A stretch of 64,000 nt of DNA from Parasponia andersonii (Eukaryota > Streptophyta > Magnoliopsida > Rosales > Cannabaceae): assembly GCA_002914805.1 (NCBI GenBank), contig JXTB01000335.1, positions 76,360-140,359 of the forward strand, in the 5' to 3' direction. Under the pieces are notes generated by a model, which saw nothing but the letters and a program-made list of their open reading frames with translations, did not search any database and was not told the origin of the DNA. Each line of letters starts with the position of its first letter. The stretch's first letter is position 1. Made by a program: the position numbers and the translations under genes. This document shows, piece after piece, positions 25,080 through 37,699 of this stretch.

Positions 25080-25440
25080 TTAAAAAATTCTGAATAATCC
25101 AAATTTTTTTGAAAAATGCTTGATTGATTTATGAAATATCACTTTTAGAATTTTTTTAGAAAAATAACACTTTACTAAATATTAGAAAAATATCATTTTT
25201 TTAAAATTAGTATTTTTCAATACTACCCGAGATAATTGGTACTGAAGTAACCGGTCAAGTTATTAATGACCGGCTCAAGTACCTAATCAATTAATAAAAA
25301 GTAATATTTTTCTAAATACTTTTAAAAGTAATATTTTTCTAATTAAAATTTAAGATTTTTCATATAAACTTTTGAAATCTGGGATTTTCAATTTTTAAAA
25401 AAATTATCATAAAAAACCAAATTTTCTCAAATTAAATACC
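25080..25440. mobile_element. Dispersed ~370-bp MITE-like repeat, copy 2 (inverted to copy 1)
   Basis: Read in reverse complement it aligns with 17490-17870: TTTTTTATGATAATTTTT, ATTGAAAATCCCAGATTT, and the paired AAAAATATTACTTTT blocks. A GC-richer centre (gaccggctcaagt, 25269) marks this copy. Confidence 0.6.
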
Positions 25441-25449
25441 CACATTAGT

Positions 25450-28290
25450 CTCACCAAAAGCCCTTTTTTTTGTAAATAAATTAGTGTGTGTTTGTTAGTT
25501 AAGAAGTTTTCAAATTACTTTTTAACATTTATAAATTCATGGAATTTCAATAAGTAAATAAATAAAATTTACCTCCATCAATGCCAAATTGAATTAATTA
25601 AATGACACCCATATTTTCAAGCCGGACAGATTCTTGATATCAGCAACAATTTTAACAGATTCTCTCTAAAAAATTGGTAGAATCTAGTATTATCGCCATT
25701 AACTAGTCCATGTATGTACTTAGTAAATTTTCTAGTATATTTTCATGTATACTAATTACACTACTACAATGCATTGTTTGATAAAGACTCATTTTATAGA
25801 TTTTTTTTTCCTACAAAAACCTGATTAGATAAACCAATTATATCAACAAAAAAAAAACCCATGACTGAAAAAAAATCTACAGTCAACAACACAGCGTGAT
25901 ATATCTGAAACTATACTAAGTAAACAACTTGATATACCTAGAGAAAAGATAGATATACCACTAAATAGTGATTTGCCATTGATAGCCGTAAACGACATCT
26001 AAAAATTGACAAAAAAGGAAACCAAAACCTCCTAACTAACAAACAGACATTTACCTATAAAAAATGGTTATTAAGCTATAAATTAGTAAAAAGTGTCAAA
26101 AACTAATATCAATTTTTAAAAATGGACATATACTATAAATTCTTCAAATTAAACACGTGCAAACGATAAAGCTAATTCAAGGATTGGTGGAATGGGCATA
26201 AGTCGTCTTTATTTTTTGGACATCTTTCACATATAACAGTTACAAAGTGTTAACATCGGCTTTTAGCACCTTAACTATTTAATTTTTTAAACATAGCACT
26301 TTTGAATATCTTTGTACCAAAGTACTCCTACTAGTTGAGTTGTTTGTTTTACAGGACCAGTTGACTTATTTTAAATGATTCGTTAGTTGCTATCTGACAA
26401 AATAAAGTTTTCAGAAATGCTAAATATTAAAATTTTCCTTATTATTTTATGCTTTATACTTTCTTTAGTTTTGCTATGTTTTCGGTTAGGGGATTGCATG
26501 TCTAAAAATCCAGGTAAAATCAAACCAATTCAATTTCATTCAACAATAGAAGTTTTCTACACTATTAACGATATATATTACTGATGTAATATAAACTTGT
26601 ATTTTTAATCTAATAATTATATTTTCAAAAAGTAGTGTCAGTTTTTGAAATTTATTAACATAGTATTACATTTTTTATTGTCCATTGTTTGTATGACTTT
26701 GGAATTAGGCAGCCTGTTGTTGACAGTTCGTCTATCTTCTCAACTTTTTATTTTTGAATTAGGTTAAAATAAAGTATAAAAAGTTAGTTATACGATCAAA
26801 AATTGAAGGGTCTTACAGCAAATTGACTAAATTTTGGCTCTATTTTAAGTAAATTTATGCTTTTTAAATTCTATGGTGAAATAATTTATATACCAATATA
26901 TATACCAAGTTAAAATATGATGTATCCGGTATAAAATTAATATACTCATTTAATAAATTAATATAATTAATATACTCATTTAATAAATTAAAGATGATAT
27001 ATAAGCAGATATATTAAGTGTACAAATGCATATACTTAGCCTTTAGTTATTTAATTACAAAAAGAGAAAAATAGACATTTATTAATATAGAGTTTAAGGG
27101 GAAAAGATGCTATGCAGAACTTTTTAAAAAATAATATAAAAAATATGACATACCCAGAATAATTATTTTTTCCTGCGACATTTAATGATATTTTTCTAAA
27201 TATTTTAGTTATTAAAAACAGATAAACTAATTTAGTCGTTCAAAATTGGGAAACTAATTTAATTTCATATAACCAATAATTAGATCTCAAAAAACCAATT
27301 TGATTATTAGAAACCAAAAAGCAAAGGTTATTAGAAACTAGAGAAAATTCTTATTTGAAACTAATTTGGTTTGCTAGAAACCAAAAACTAATTTAGTTAG
27401 TAGCAACCGAGAAATCAATTTTTTTATAAAAAAATTAGGTGAATGACCAATTTTTTAAATTGGTTTAAGTAGATGTCTATGTTTTAAATGTAATAGCTAA
27501 ATGACCATTTCTTTTAAAACTTTGGTTGTGGAATATTTTGTACTTCCATTATGTCATTAAGTGAGTTATACATTTAGTTATGTCATTAAGTGAGTTGGAC
27601 ATTTAGTTTTAAATTTTTGAACTTAATTATATACTAAGTTTTGGGCCAAAAATTGTCAAATAACTAGTCAGCCAATCTTTTTTTTTTTTTTTTTTTACTA
27701 GAAACCATTCTAGTTTATTGTAACCGAAATATTTTTTTAAAAAAATGCCACTAATTGTCGTACAAAAAATAATTATTTTGAAAATATCATATTTTTGGTA
27801 TTATATTTTGAAAACTTCGTTATAAGTGTTAAAATCCCAACCAAAAAACTGAGTACTAAAGTCGACTGATTGGACTGGATCTGCTTGGATAATCCACAAA
27901 GATTGGATTGAACTAGATGACTAATTCTTCGGTTCCAATATGACTAAAACAGGTTGAATTTCAACAACTAGTTTGTACCCTTGCTTTGTACCAGCTGCCT
28001 TCTACTATTTTTATTTGGTACTCTCTTCGCTCGGTATTAAGTGTATAGTTAGTACTCTCTGTTTGAACCGGCCATTTTTTATTTATTTATATTTCTTTTT
28101 TATTGCTGAAAGTTTGGGTTTGTACAAGCTGTTTGCTTTGTACTTTTTTCATTGGTTTAATGAAATTTCCACTTTATCAGAAAATAAAGAAGAAAAGATA
28201 AGACGGATCCAACGAGTACACTTCCGTGGCCAGAAAGAATTACTAGACGAGATAGAGACAAACACAGGGGCTTTTTCTCTTTCCTCGCTC
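25450..28290. other. AT-rich spacer before NdhS with small tandem repeats
   Basis: Contains a doubled aatatactcatttaataaat block (about 26938-26990) and a doubled 29-bp block starting ttatgtcattaagtgagtt (about 27549 and 27578). Also present is a stretch of recurring 'ctaattt...aaaccaaaaa' motifs (27220-27420). The NdhS promoter lies in the last few hundred bases; no TATA box stands out clearly. Confidence 0.45.
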
Positions 28291-28291
28291 C

Positions 28292-29026
28292 ATGGCTGGT
28301 GGTTGCTGTAAAACCATGGCATCTTGCAACATCACTCTCCCAAGCTTTAAGTCCAACTTTCATGGCGGAAACTACCTATCTAATCGTCCCAGCAAGCTTA
28401 ATATCACCACATACAAATCTCAACCTGCAAGGAACCTACGACCATCCGCCAAATTCAACCTCTCAGAAATCTTGGGAGGCAGAGGACTCTGCAATGGCGA
28501 AGAGGGTCTACAACAAGAGCTTAAGAGAAATGTGGAAGAGCAAGCATCTCCAGTGAGTAACAGAGTAGAAGAAGAGGAAGAAAAATCCGAGAGCCCTGCG
28601 ATATCGACTACTAAGGAAATCCCAGAAGAAGGTTTCGAGAAGGAGTTGATGGGGTTAACTGGGGGATTTCCTGGTGGAGAAAAGGGTTTACAGCTCTTCA
28701 TTGAGAAAAACCCACCTCCAGAAAAACCTTCGGTTGAAAAGAATCCGCAAGCTATAAGCTTAAAAAAGCCGAAAGCACCCGAATTGCCATTGTTGCTGCC
28801 TGGTATGATTGCCATTGTGAGCAACCCAAATAGTCCTTACTACATGTACACTGGCATTGTTCAGAGGATCACTGATGGAAAGGCTGGAGTTCTTTTTGAG
28901 GGAGGAAACTGGGACCGGTTGATCACTTTCCGCCTGGACGAGCTCCAGCGCAGAGACAAGGGCCCTCCTGGGAAAAATCCCAAGTCTGCTATCCTCGAAC
29001 CTCTGCTCGAAAAGGATTCAGACTGA
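28292..29026 (+). CDS. ndhS: Chloroplast NADH dehydrogenase-like complex subunit S
   Basis: An intronless frame of 244 residues. The C-terminal block (about residues 167-235) has LLPGMIAIVSNPNSPYYMY, TGIVQRITDGKAGVLFEGGN, WDRLITFRLDELQRR and KGPPGKNPKS. This is the SH3-like ferredoxin-docking domain of NdhS (CRR31), part of the catalytic and electron-input site of the thylakoid NDH complex in cyclic electron flow. The first ~50 residues are Ser/Thr/Asn-rich and poor in acids, as in a chloroplast transit peptide. A poly-acidic linker follows (EEEEEK, about 93-98). Two short repeats stand out: GGRGLCNGEEGLQ (62-74) and GGFPGGEKGLQLF (124-136). The first ATG gives the transit peptide its MAGGCCKTMASC start; a second in-frame ATG is 8 codons further. 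The length is close to the roughly 250 residues of Arabidopsis NdhS. The gene is nuclear and sits tail-to-tail with KGD4. Confidence 0.96.
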   Translation: MAGGCCKTMASCNITLPSFKSNFHGGNYLSNRPSKLNITTYKSQPARNLRPSAKFNLSEILGGRGLCNGEEGLQQELKRNVEEQASPVSNRVEEEEEKSESPAISTTKEIPEEGFEKELMGLTGGFPGGEKGLQLFIEKNPPPEKPSVEKNPQAISLKKPKAPELPLLLPGMIAIVSNPNSPYYMYTGIVQRITDGKAGVLFEGGNWDRLITFRLDELQRRDKGPPGKNPKSAILEPLLEKDSD

Positions 29027-29328
29027 TTCCTGTTTTATTTCAAACACACGGCTGTATATTTTTGTAATGAATGTGCAGTTTGAGATTTCACATCTTAGAT
29101 GGCACAACGGAAATAAAACAGAAGTTCTCAATAATCTCATTTGACAAATGAGCAAGCTTTTACTTTAGAATGGAACTCAAAATCAAATATCTCTTTAAGT
29201 TGTCTGTCATGAATTTCAATAGTCAATTGTTACAAATGATGGATTTTGATATCCCTGTCCAAAAATGGTTATTAATACCCAGTAGAATACATGGCAACTA
29301 TAGCACTCCTCGATGCTCCACCATGACA

Positions 29329-31268
29329 TCAAATGCAGCCACCCAACTGCCAAAAGAAGTCAAAATAAGTAAATCAAACGCAGGAAGTTTCATTAATAAG
29401 ACAAACAAGAAATTTGATTCCTAAATCTAGGCTCATGTCCACTTCAAAATAACAATAACAAATACGATGGTTAATCAAAGCAAAGTTGCTTATGCAAAGT
29501 ACAGCAGTTTTAGTTGAAAATCAACAGTGTTATAACCATACGCAAATCTACAACCATATCTGTTACATTTGTGAGACAAAATAAAAATCAACTGATCATC
29601 AGGTCATCCACTAAACCAATACTGATATTCTGCCATCATCCATCCGCAACATAACTATAAGTGAAAATAGGCAATAACACTCCAAATGTTGAGATTCAAA
29701 GGAATTCATTTGTTTAATTATTTATATTGGTGGAAGTACTGAGCTTAAAAATTACAATACAAAAAGAAAACTGAACCTACAGCGGCATTCTATGAACAAC
29801 TAAAAGGTATCTCAGTTTCACTACCATGCAAATTACATATGAAACAATCTCAGTTCCTGCCAGAATGCCTTTATTCATCAAGTTGAAGCTTTTTTCAATT
29901 TTCATTAACTAGACCACAATAAGGCAGCGGACCAAGGATAAACTCACTGCTGAATAACAACATTGTTCAAACAGTAAACGTAAACAAATCCCTACAAATC
30001 TGCAAGGCAGTTATACATACCAGAATTGCCTCAATCTCCTCATTGGACACTGGTGTTCGTTTGGGCTGAAGTGAAGCTTTCCCTCCCAAAGTCATCGAAG
30101 CCTTTGAACTTGAGAAGAAAGTGTGAGGAGCATTGCCTGCTTTAGCCGGTGCTTGAGTCTCAGATGCAGACCCTGGAAATTAAATTCCTTACTAGTTAGA
30201 CGTGTGTAGAGAAACTTAAAAAAGTTCTCTTGATGAGATAAACAATTGGTATAAATGTTCGTATGGGGCACAGCAAAAATTCTAAAACAATAAATCAAAA
30301 ACAGCACAACAATAGTTAATGTACACAACAAATCAACAAAAAGACTTCACATGCATAAACTATCACGCTACAAAAAGAATGACGACAAGAAATATGTATT
30401 CTTGACAGTTGATAGAATTTCAGTCCCATGTAATGCTTCGATTCTGAAGACTTCACGACAAATAAAACTACCAAGTATAATAAATAATAAATAAAAAGGG
30501 CAACAACTGAACTTGGGAGATCGAAATGTATGCACGAGCAACATCTAAAACACCATGAGACTCTCTCATCAAGAAATTGCCAAAGACGAAACAAAGCCAT
30601 ACAACCCCAAGAAGGTTTAATCCCTAAACATTCACAACATGGACTTAAAAACTCTAATATCTTCTTACCAAATATACAAGAGGGGTAAAAGAATGAGTAC
30701 CTCCAGGAGGTCATCCATCCTAATAGTACTACTTTCGCTCAAGCATGCTCAGCAGAAAACTCTAATAACATTTTTGGCACTGACCCTATGTTAATAAAAA
30801 TTTTACAGGGTGACCCTTGTTTGAATTTCCCATTATATTCTCAATGCAAATGGAATTACTTGACACTTGGGAGACTCTGTCAAAATTTGGGTCAGCTACT
30901 AAAGTAAGCATGTGGCTCAAATGCCTAATGAATCAATGAACGGTCTAAACAACATAATTGAAACAAGAACACTATTTTTCATTAAACCAATGCCAAAAAA
31001 TTTGGAAAAAAAAAAAAAATCATTCTAAAAGTTCAATAAAATAAATAAATAAAAGAGACCCTCAATTTCGGATTTCAGTGTTATCAAAATTCAAAGGGAC
31101 TTGATCAATTCGAAAAAAATACAATAAGAAAACTAAAAATTCCAGAGTCAAAGCACGAATCTTAAGCAAAGTCAACGACAAGAACTTAAATGACTCACCT
31201 AAGGGTTTTGGATGCCTCTGAGGGAATTTGATTCGAGGGATTCTCTTCAGCGCTTGAGCTCCCCCCAT
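29329..31268 (-). CDS. KGD4: 2-oxoglutarate dehydrogenase subunit 4 (KGD4/MRPS36/Ymr31 family)
   Basis: Three exons, 31268-31199, 30172-30021 and 29346-29329, give 79 residues with phases closing exactly. The protein starts MGGAQALKRIPRIKFPQRHP and ends VSNEEIEAILLGGCI. An N-terminal basic 'IxFPxR' segment and a C-terminal '(S/N)xEExExIxxGG' motif are the two hallmarks of the small KGD4 (yeast Ymr31, animal MRPS36) family. The protein ties the E3 subunit to the E2 core of the mitochondrial 2-oxoglutarate dehydrogenase complex and was once taken for a ribosomal protein. The middle (SASETQAPAKAGNAPHTFF) is low-complexity. The last exon is only 18 nt long, encoding LGGCI and the stop, so gene finders could miss it; yet it carries the conserved GG. 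Its stop is 302 bp from that of NdhS, so the 3'UTRs may overlap. Confidence 0.85.
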
Positions 31269-31599
31269 CTCTCTCTCTCTCTTCTTGGTCTCAATTCGGG
31301 GTTGCGACGGCGACGATTTTGAGGATCTCAGATTTTTCTAGTGTGTCATACGGCGCATCGTCCTTACTGTGATCCGATAATCTCAGCCGTCAATCTGGTT
31401 CTACTGCTTTAGACTACACATTTTTATAAGATATGTTTATTTGTCGTGATATAATTAATAAAAATTTATTTAAATTATAATTATGATTAATTAATGACAA
31501 ATTTATATATCATGATACTTGGTGTCTATAACATTATTCTTCTTATAACTGCATCTTTATTATTGGCCTTTCATGAACAATTTTAACTATTTCTTAGGG

Positions 31600-31920
31600 T
31601 TAAGTGCCTAAATGGGTTTGGGCACTAAATAAATGTCTAAATTATTTTTGAATTAATTAATTAGTGATAATAAGATTTTTTTTGGGGTTAAAATTGAAGA
31701 TTTTCAAAAAAAAGTAAGAGGTATTCTCAAATCTTAGAAACTTGTTTATACATATGAAAGAAAAGAATTGTTATTTACACACATTTTTGTCTATTCAATT
31801 TTTAAGAGCGTAATAGTTTGATTAAAAAAAAGATATTACTGTCACTAATTGATTAATTTAAGGATTTTTTTAGGACATTTATTTAATTTAGGGACTAAAT
31901 GGTCACATATTTAAGAATTC
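31600..31920. mobile_element. MITE with ~60-bp inverted termini
   Basis: The left arm (cactaaataaatgtctaaat, then gaattaattaattagtgataat) pairs with the reverse complement of the right arm (CCCTAAATTAAATAAATGTC, then TTAATCAATTAGTGACAGTAA). No coding content. Confidence 0.6.
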
Positions 31921-32484
31921 AGGACCTTTATATACTACAAACTTTTTTTTAAAAGAAATTTTAATGGTATCACACTCCACAATAGAAATAAAAAGAGACA
32001 GTGTAACATTTTTAATGTGATAACTGCAATTGATGGTTGTTTTTTCAATTTTTGTGATGGTGTATTATTAAAGATATTATTGATTTACTCTCATCTGTAG
32101 GAGGTGATACTTGCTGCTATATTTCTCTTTAGATAAATATGGCAGTTCACATTTTTTAATGTTGGAATTAGAATCTGTTCATGTGTGTTCAGGGGATGTG
32201 GACTGTGTTCACATTTTATTGCTTGATATTTTAGAAGCTGATTTGAAAATTCCCTTGACAATCCCTTCAAAGAAAAAAAAGGTGCCTTTTAAAAAAAATC
32301 CTAAATTTTGTATTTATTTTACCATGAACGCTGAGAGCAAGCATGGAATTTTTATGGATCTTGTGAAATTTGGATTTTAATCCAAACTATCATTATTAAC
32401 TTCTACAGCCATTAAGTTTTAGCGTTTTGTATATTACAGAGTTTTAGTACTGTATTCCTCATTTGTGTATTACAGAGCCTTTGC

Positions 32485-33185
32485 TTTAAACGACAATCAA
32501 ATGAGAAAGACATCAAAACGACAATAACAATCCAAACGACAAAAAAATGTAGAACGACAATAGAACAACCAAAATTATAAACGACAGCAAAACCAGAAAC
32601 CATAACTAAAACCGAAAAAGACCTGAGATCGTAAAAACGACAATAAAATTGGAAACAACGTTTAAAATACAACCCAGAACTAAAAAGGAGAAACGACGAT
32701 AGATGTTCAAACGTCGGTGAGATTTGAAAACAGTGACAGACAATTTAGCGACAATAAAAATTGAAAGACTACAATATAGAGGCAAACGACATCAAAGTGT
32801 CAAAGAACAATAAAAATTCAAACGGCAATAAGGAGAAAAACTTCAGAACCGAAAACGAATTTAAAATTAATGGCGAGGCGATTTTATTTTTCTTTTTTGA
32901 AAAAAAGGTTAAGAACTAAAAATAAAAGGACTATCCACTACCTAAAAAAAATTAAAAAATAAAATAAAACGACAAAAAGATCCGAACGACAGTAAAACAC
33001 GAAAATCCCAACTAAAATTCAACGACAAATAAGTAAACAATAGGGACGATATCAAACAAGAAAAAGGGGGGAAAAATGAAAACGACAACCCAAATGACTA
33101 GGGAACAGAAGTCCAAACAACAGCTCAAAGATATGAAAGAACGGTTATTTTCTTTTCTGGTCTCCAAAATTACAACGTCAATTTC
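32485..33185. repeat. Degenerate AACGAC-rich island
   Basis: The word ACGAC, nearly always as AACGACA, occurs about 13 times in 600-700 bp at irregular spacing, for example at 32517, 32536, 32554, 32581, 32637, 32693, 32968, 32986 and 33020. The island is purine/C-biased on the plus strand with almost no thymine runs, unlike its flanks. No open frame runs through it. I do not recognise it; it may be a decayed minisatellite or a fragment of an unknown repeat. Confidence 0.5.
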
Positions 33186-33269
33186 ATTTTGGCTCATAAA
33201 CTTTTAAATGTCTCATTCTACTTTAATAAATTATGTTTATGTCTTAGTTTTAGCTCCTATAAATTTTTA

Positions 33270-33830
33270 GATATGCTATCTCTAAGTCCATGAATTATAC
33301 ATGTTACACCAATTTAGCCCTTAAATTTTCAACTTACATAATAATGATCATTGAATTATATAATTATTGCAATAATGATTATTTATTCAAAACTGTTAAA
33401 TTTTAACAAAAATAAGTCATTACAAAGCATATATTTGGTAAGTGTACTCAAGAATGAGACTTTGAACTTTATCTTACACACTAAATTATCAAGACTTATG
33501 CGATTATTGTAGTAATGACCATTTTTTTTTTTCACAAATTGTTAAATTTTGAACAAAAATGAGTCATCTATAAATCATACAGTTTAGCAAATATGACTGA
33601 AAACGAGATTTTGACTCACAAAAATAAATAATATTTAATTACATACTTTGTCCATGACTATCTTATGTTAAAATACTAACAATTTGTAACAAATGGGCTA
33701 ATACTGTAACAATTTCATAATTTAAAGACTATTATTATATAAGTTGAAAATTCGAAAATTCGAATACCAAAGTGATATAATTCAGGAGCCACTACTATAA
33801 TTAACATTTTTTTTCTTTCTAGTATTTTTT
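33270..33830. mobile_element. MITE with long inverted termini
   Basis: The left arm (tccatgaattatacatgtta, ttaaattttcaacttacataataatgatcat in part) pairs with the reverse complement of the right arm ending near 33815 (TCCTGAATTATATCACTTTG, TTTTCAACTTATATAATAATA). Within it, two internal blocks beginning 'gttaaattttaacaaaaat' and 'gttaaattttgaacaaaaat' form a further direct repeat (33396, 33541). Confidence 0.6.
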
Positions 33831-33984
33831 CCACAGATTTGGCCCTTCATTTATAACATTATTGTTCACGATAGAGAAAAAAAATGTATAATTCTAGAAA
33901 GTAAAATGAAAGGTTTAAAAGTTCTGCAATTAAAATGATACCAAATGTATAGTTCATTTATCCTAAAAAAAATAAAAGACTTTA

Positions 33985-34490
33985 ATAGCTCTTGAATTAT
34001 AAGGATGGTCCCTAAATTTTAAATTTTGTCATTTTAATTCTTAATTATTGAAATCAATCTACTTTAGTCTCTTATGTTATACATTCTATATATGTGATTT
34101 TCAATGGAAGGAGCACATGAGATGCACTTTTCATCTTGTATTTTTTTTTTTATATACATTACTTCAATAAAATATCACACTTTAATGAGTTCTAAAACGT
34201 GTTTTTATCTAACATGCACCTGATTTTTGCTCAATCAGTCAATCATATATATTTTTGTTCTCATTTTTAAGCTGCTCCATTTTATATTCAAATCACCTTG
34301 TAATTTTGGTTTATGCTCGTAGATATGAAATAAACAAGAGAGATATAACGTGTGTCTCATGTATTCTGTTAGCAAAAAAAGACTAAAATAAATATTTTTG
34401 GTAGTTTATAGACCAAAATGACAAATTTTAAAGTTTAAAAACCAAAGTGAAACTTTGCTCATAATTCAATGTTCAATAGGGTCATTACTC
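33985..34490. mobile_element. MITE with ~90-bp inverted termini
   Basis: The left arm (aaattttaaattttgtcatt, aatctactttagtctc) pairs with the reverse complement of the right arm (AAACTTTAAAATTTGTCATT, TTTATTTTAGTCTTTT). It directly follows the 33270-33830 element and belongs to a similar 'TAGTCCCTAAATTTT' class. Confidence 0.6.
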
Positions 34491-35429
34491 AAAAACAAAT
34501 AAGTGAAACAAAAATAAAAACCTGACTCCAAAGCCTGACAATTGCAAATTAGCAGCAGAAAATTAAACAATTACTCATTATTTCCGATCACTGTAATATC
34601 TATATGTTTATTTACGTCCTTAATTCCATTACAATAAATATAAATATGGATATCCTTCTTTTATTCAATCCTATTGCTTTCCCATTACGATTTTTCTTCA
34701 ATACATGTTACTAACATATTATAGTAAACTTGTCCAAAAACAAATAACAAAACAGTTGGAAGTGAATCAGTGACATGACCCCCCTATTAATTTTAAGAAC
34801 ATTGTATATGAACCGCTTTGATGTGTTTCCTGCATTTAATACAATTTGGATAAGCTCTTGAGTAATATCTTTTCATTATCAATCGAATTTATTTTGGATC
34901 TTGACTCGATCAAATTTAGTGTTATATGCAGGGAAGACTCCAAAAATAGCTTAACTAGCCTTTCAAAAACCTTGCAAGTGGCATTGTGACATACGTATAA
35001 TTGAATGAGCGTTACAACTGCACAATAGTAACGGGCTTATTCATGTATGTAAGAGAATGTTAAGGATAACTGGAGATCAGTAATATTGCCATGTGATGAT
35101 GATGATAACTTTATTTATGCTTATAATAAACATGCATGCCATTCCATGCCAGTATAATTATATAAGAAAATCACATTCATATTATGTATTTTACTCAGTT
35201 AATTAAATATATAATAATTAACAAAGTGAAACATTTCAGTTTTTAAACTGGATGGCATGTTCTCTACTGACATTTATGCTAAAATTATCCAATAAATAAG
35301 TTTTAGCTGGTGATACTAATTAAAGGATGTCATTGGATTATAAAGTTTTCTTCATCTTTTAAATACATAATATGTCTAGGATCTAGCATTAACATGTATA
35401 TATATATATATATATGGGCACCAATCCAG

Positions 35430-35640
35430 TAGGTATTTTTTTTTTAACCTATGCATAGGTATTAATTTGGCCAATGAAAATTTAGCATGCACAATTTTTT
35501 ATCGTAAAAAGTAAGAGAGAGAAAGAGCATTAATGATACATGTCTTTTCATGCACTTCATTATAGCCATTGGATCACCATTTAATGGTGATCCAATGGTT
35601 AAAAAAAAATACATATCCATAGGTAAAAAAAAAAAAAAAA
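35430..35640. mobile_element. Small MITE-like element with a central 33-bp palindrome
   Basis: The ends 'aacctatgcataggta' and 'atccataggtaaaaaa' resemble inverted termini (ACCTATG/CATAGGT). At 35566-35598 a perfect palindrome with 16-bp arms and one central base (arm ccattggatcaccatt) can form a hairpin. Confidence 0.45.
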
Positions 35641-37699
35641 CAATATATATTTACATATATGCTTATGACAATATAGACATGTACTAATAAAGTGACATGA
35701 CAATAGTCAATATGATAAGAATTATGATCGACAATTTAGTAACAAGGCGAACTATATATCAACAACTCAATCTGATTAAAATTTATACAGTATAAGTAAA
35801 GTGATACTATAATTTTTTTTTTTTTTTTGGGGTCTTCTTTGGGTGAGTGATATCAGTACAAAAAACTTCTAGAACTCAATAGCATGAAAATTGCAAGACT
35901 AGAGACAAAATTGACCAACTAATCGGTTGAATCGACAAATAACTTATGGTTTAAATTAGCAGTTGCATGATAGAAAGGGGCATATATGTTCATGTATGTG
36001 TGTATGTATATATACACTGTTTGAGCATGGGATATCATTGGCATGTCAACGGGAGAGAATTATGTGAGCTTATTTGTAAGTTTCCAAAATACCAAATGGT
36101 AGTTTTGTAACAAAAATACTGGCTAGATTATGACCTGACTGACCTTGTTGACTACGTCAAGCAGTCCAGTCATATTCAAAATCGCGTTATCAAAACCCAA
36201 AGCCGCGTGATGATCAAAGATTATTTAGTGGAAAGACTCGATCGGTTGAGAATTAAATATTAATTACAATATCTTTGATCTTAATTTTATACTATATTCA
36301 TTAAAATCAAAGTTTACCCTTGTAATTTGCTTCCAAAAATCATGTTAACCCACTAATAAGTTAATTATTATTTATCAAATTTGCTTAATTTCAACAAAAC
36401 ATCTTTATTTTAGTCATGGTTAATTAATATTTGTTTTCATTCTCTATAACCGAAGCTTAATTTATCAAAATATCACAACACTTCCTAAACTGTCTTTTCT
36501 AGTGTTAGTTTCTGGTTGAACTATTTCGGAGACTTAATAAAATTACATTTGAAACGGTCTAATCCTTTTGACAATAATTATTCTTGAATGAAAAAAAAAA
36601 AAACTTAAAAAAGAGTTTCGTTATTAATGGCATAAGCAATCGAAAATTTCCAATCTCACAGTCAGGCCACTTATACTAAATAGACGAGCTATCCAATAGC
36701 TCTTCACAACAGAAAGACTAAAGGACTACACTGACCATTTCAAAACTTCATTAATTCATGGCCTACTTCCATTAGGTTGTTTTGCTTATGCCTCGGGGCT
36801 CTTTGGAGAGTCAAAACCACTCGTTGCTTGACTAGAAGACTAGGCTAGAAGCAAGCCTATTCTGAACCGTTTTGTTCACGGCCGTAAAGAGTAAAATAAC
36901 AACAATTTCTTTTGGAAAATAGTATTAGTGTACCAGTNTAAAAATATAAAGAAAAAATATTTAATAATATGTATTTATTTTTTTTTTTCGACTACTAAAA
37001 TTATAGTAAACATTAGATAATTGATTCAATGACAAAAAAATACATATACAATACCTACTGAATTGATTTTTTAGCATTAAAAAATGATTCACTATCTTTG
37101 AAGTTGTTTTTGAGTGGCAAGTCGGTCCAACTACTAAAACCCTTTAATTTTAGACAAAATTCTCTTATGTATACCGCATATTCACTTTTAAAAAATAAAA
37201 CTAAAAGCAAAAACTAAAAAAATAAATGCAATTTTTAATTTTTAATTTACTATACCTAATGTTTTCGTGAAATTCAATTAAAGGCTTCTTTTGTTTATTT
37301 TCTTTTCGAATTTTCAGCCCAAAAAAATTGAAACTATTGGATTCTAACTTGAACAGTTACGTGGTTAGGTCAAAAATCTGATAGCGCTAACGATTTGAAT
37401 GAAATTGTCACTTAAAAGTATATCCAAGAACAAATTGGGCCATTTAGTTTTTTCAGCGCCAAATTATCACATTCAATTGGAAAAAAAAAAAAAAATCAAG
37501 GTTTTCTAGTGTCAATTACCCTTCTTAAAATTAAACAAAACTTTATTTCACTGATAACTCTTTTTCTATGAATCTTAAAATTCGATAGCTACATTAGTTA
37601 GTATTCATTACATAAAGAATTATAGTTACAATTGTTAAAAATTACATTATTTAAGTTATAAATCTTCAAAAATTTGTCAAATTTATTCAGCATTTTCCA
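35641..37699. other. Spacer without recognised gene
   Basis: No protein-like frame and no clear repeat borders. Contains a single N at 36938. Confidence 0.5.

Noticed and set aside
28420-28824. 134-residue frame antisense to NdhS
   Set aside because: Pure mirror of the NdhS coding sequence; Gly/Ser-rich artefact.
30316-30714. 132-residue minus-strand frame in KGD4 intron 1
   Set aside because: Cys/Phe-rich AT-driven frame with no domain; lies wholly within an intron of a well-supported model.
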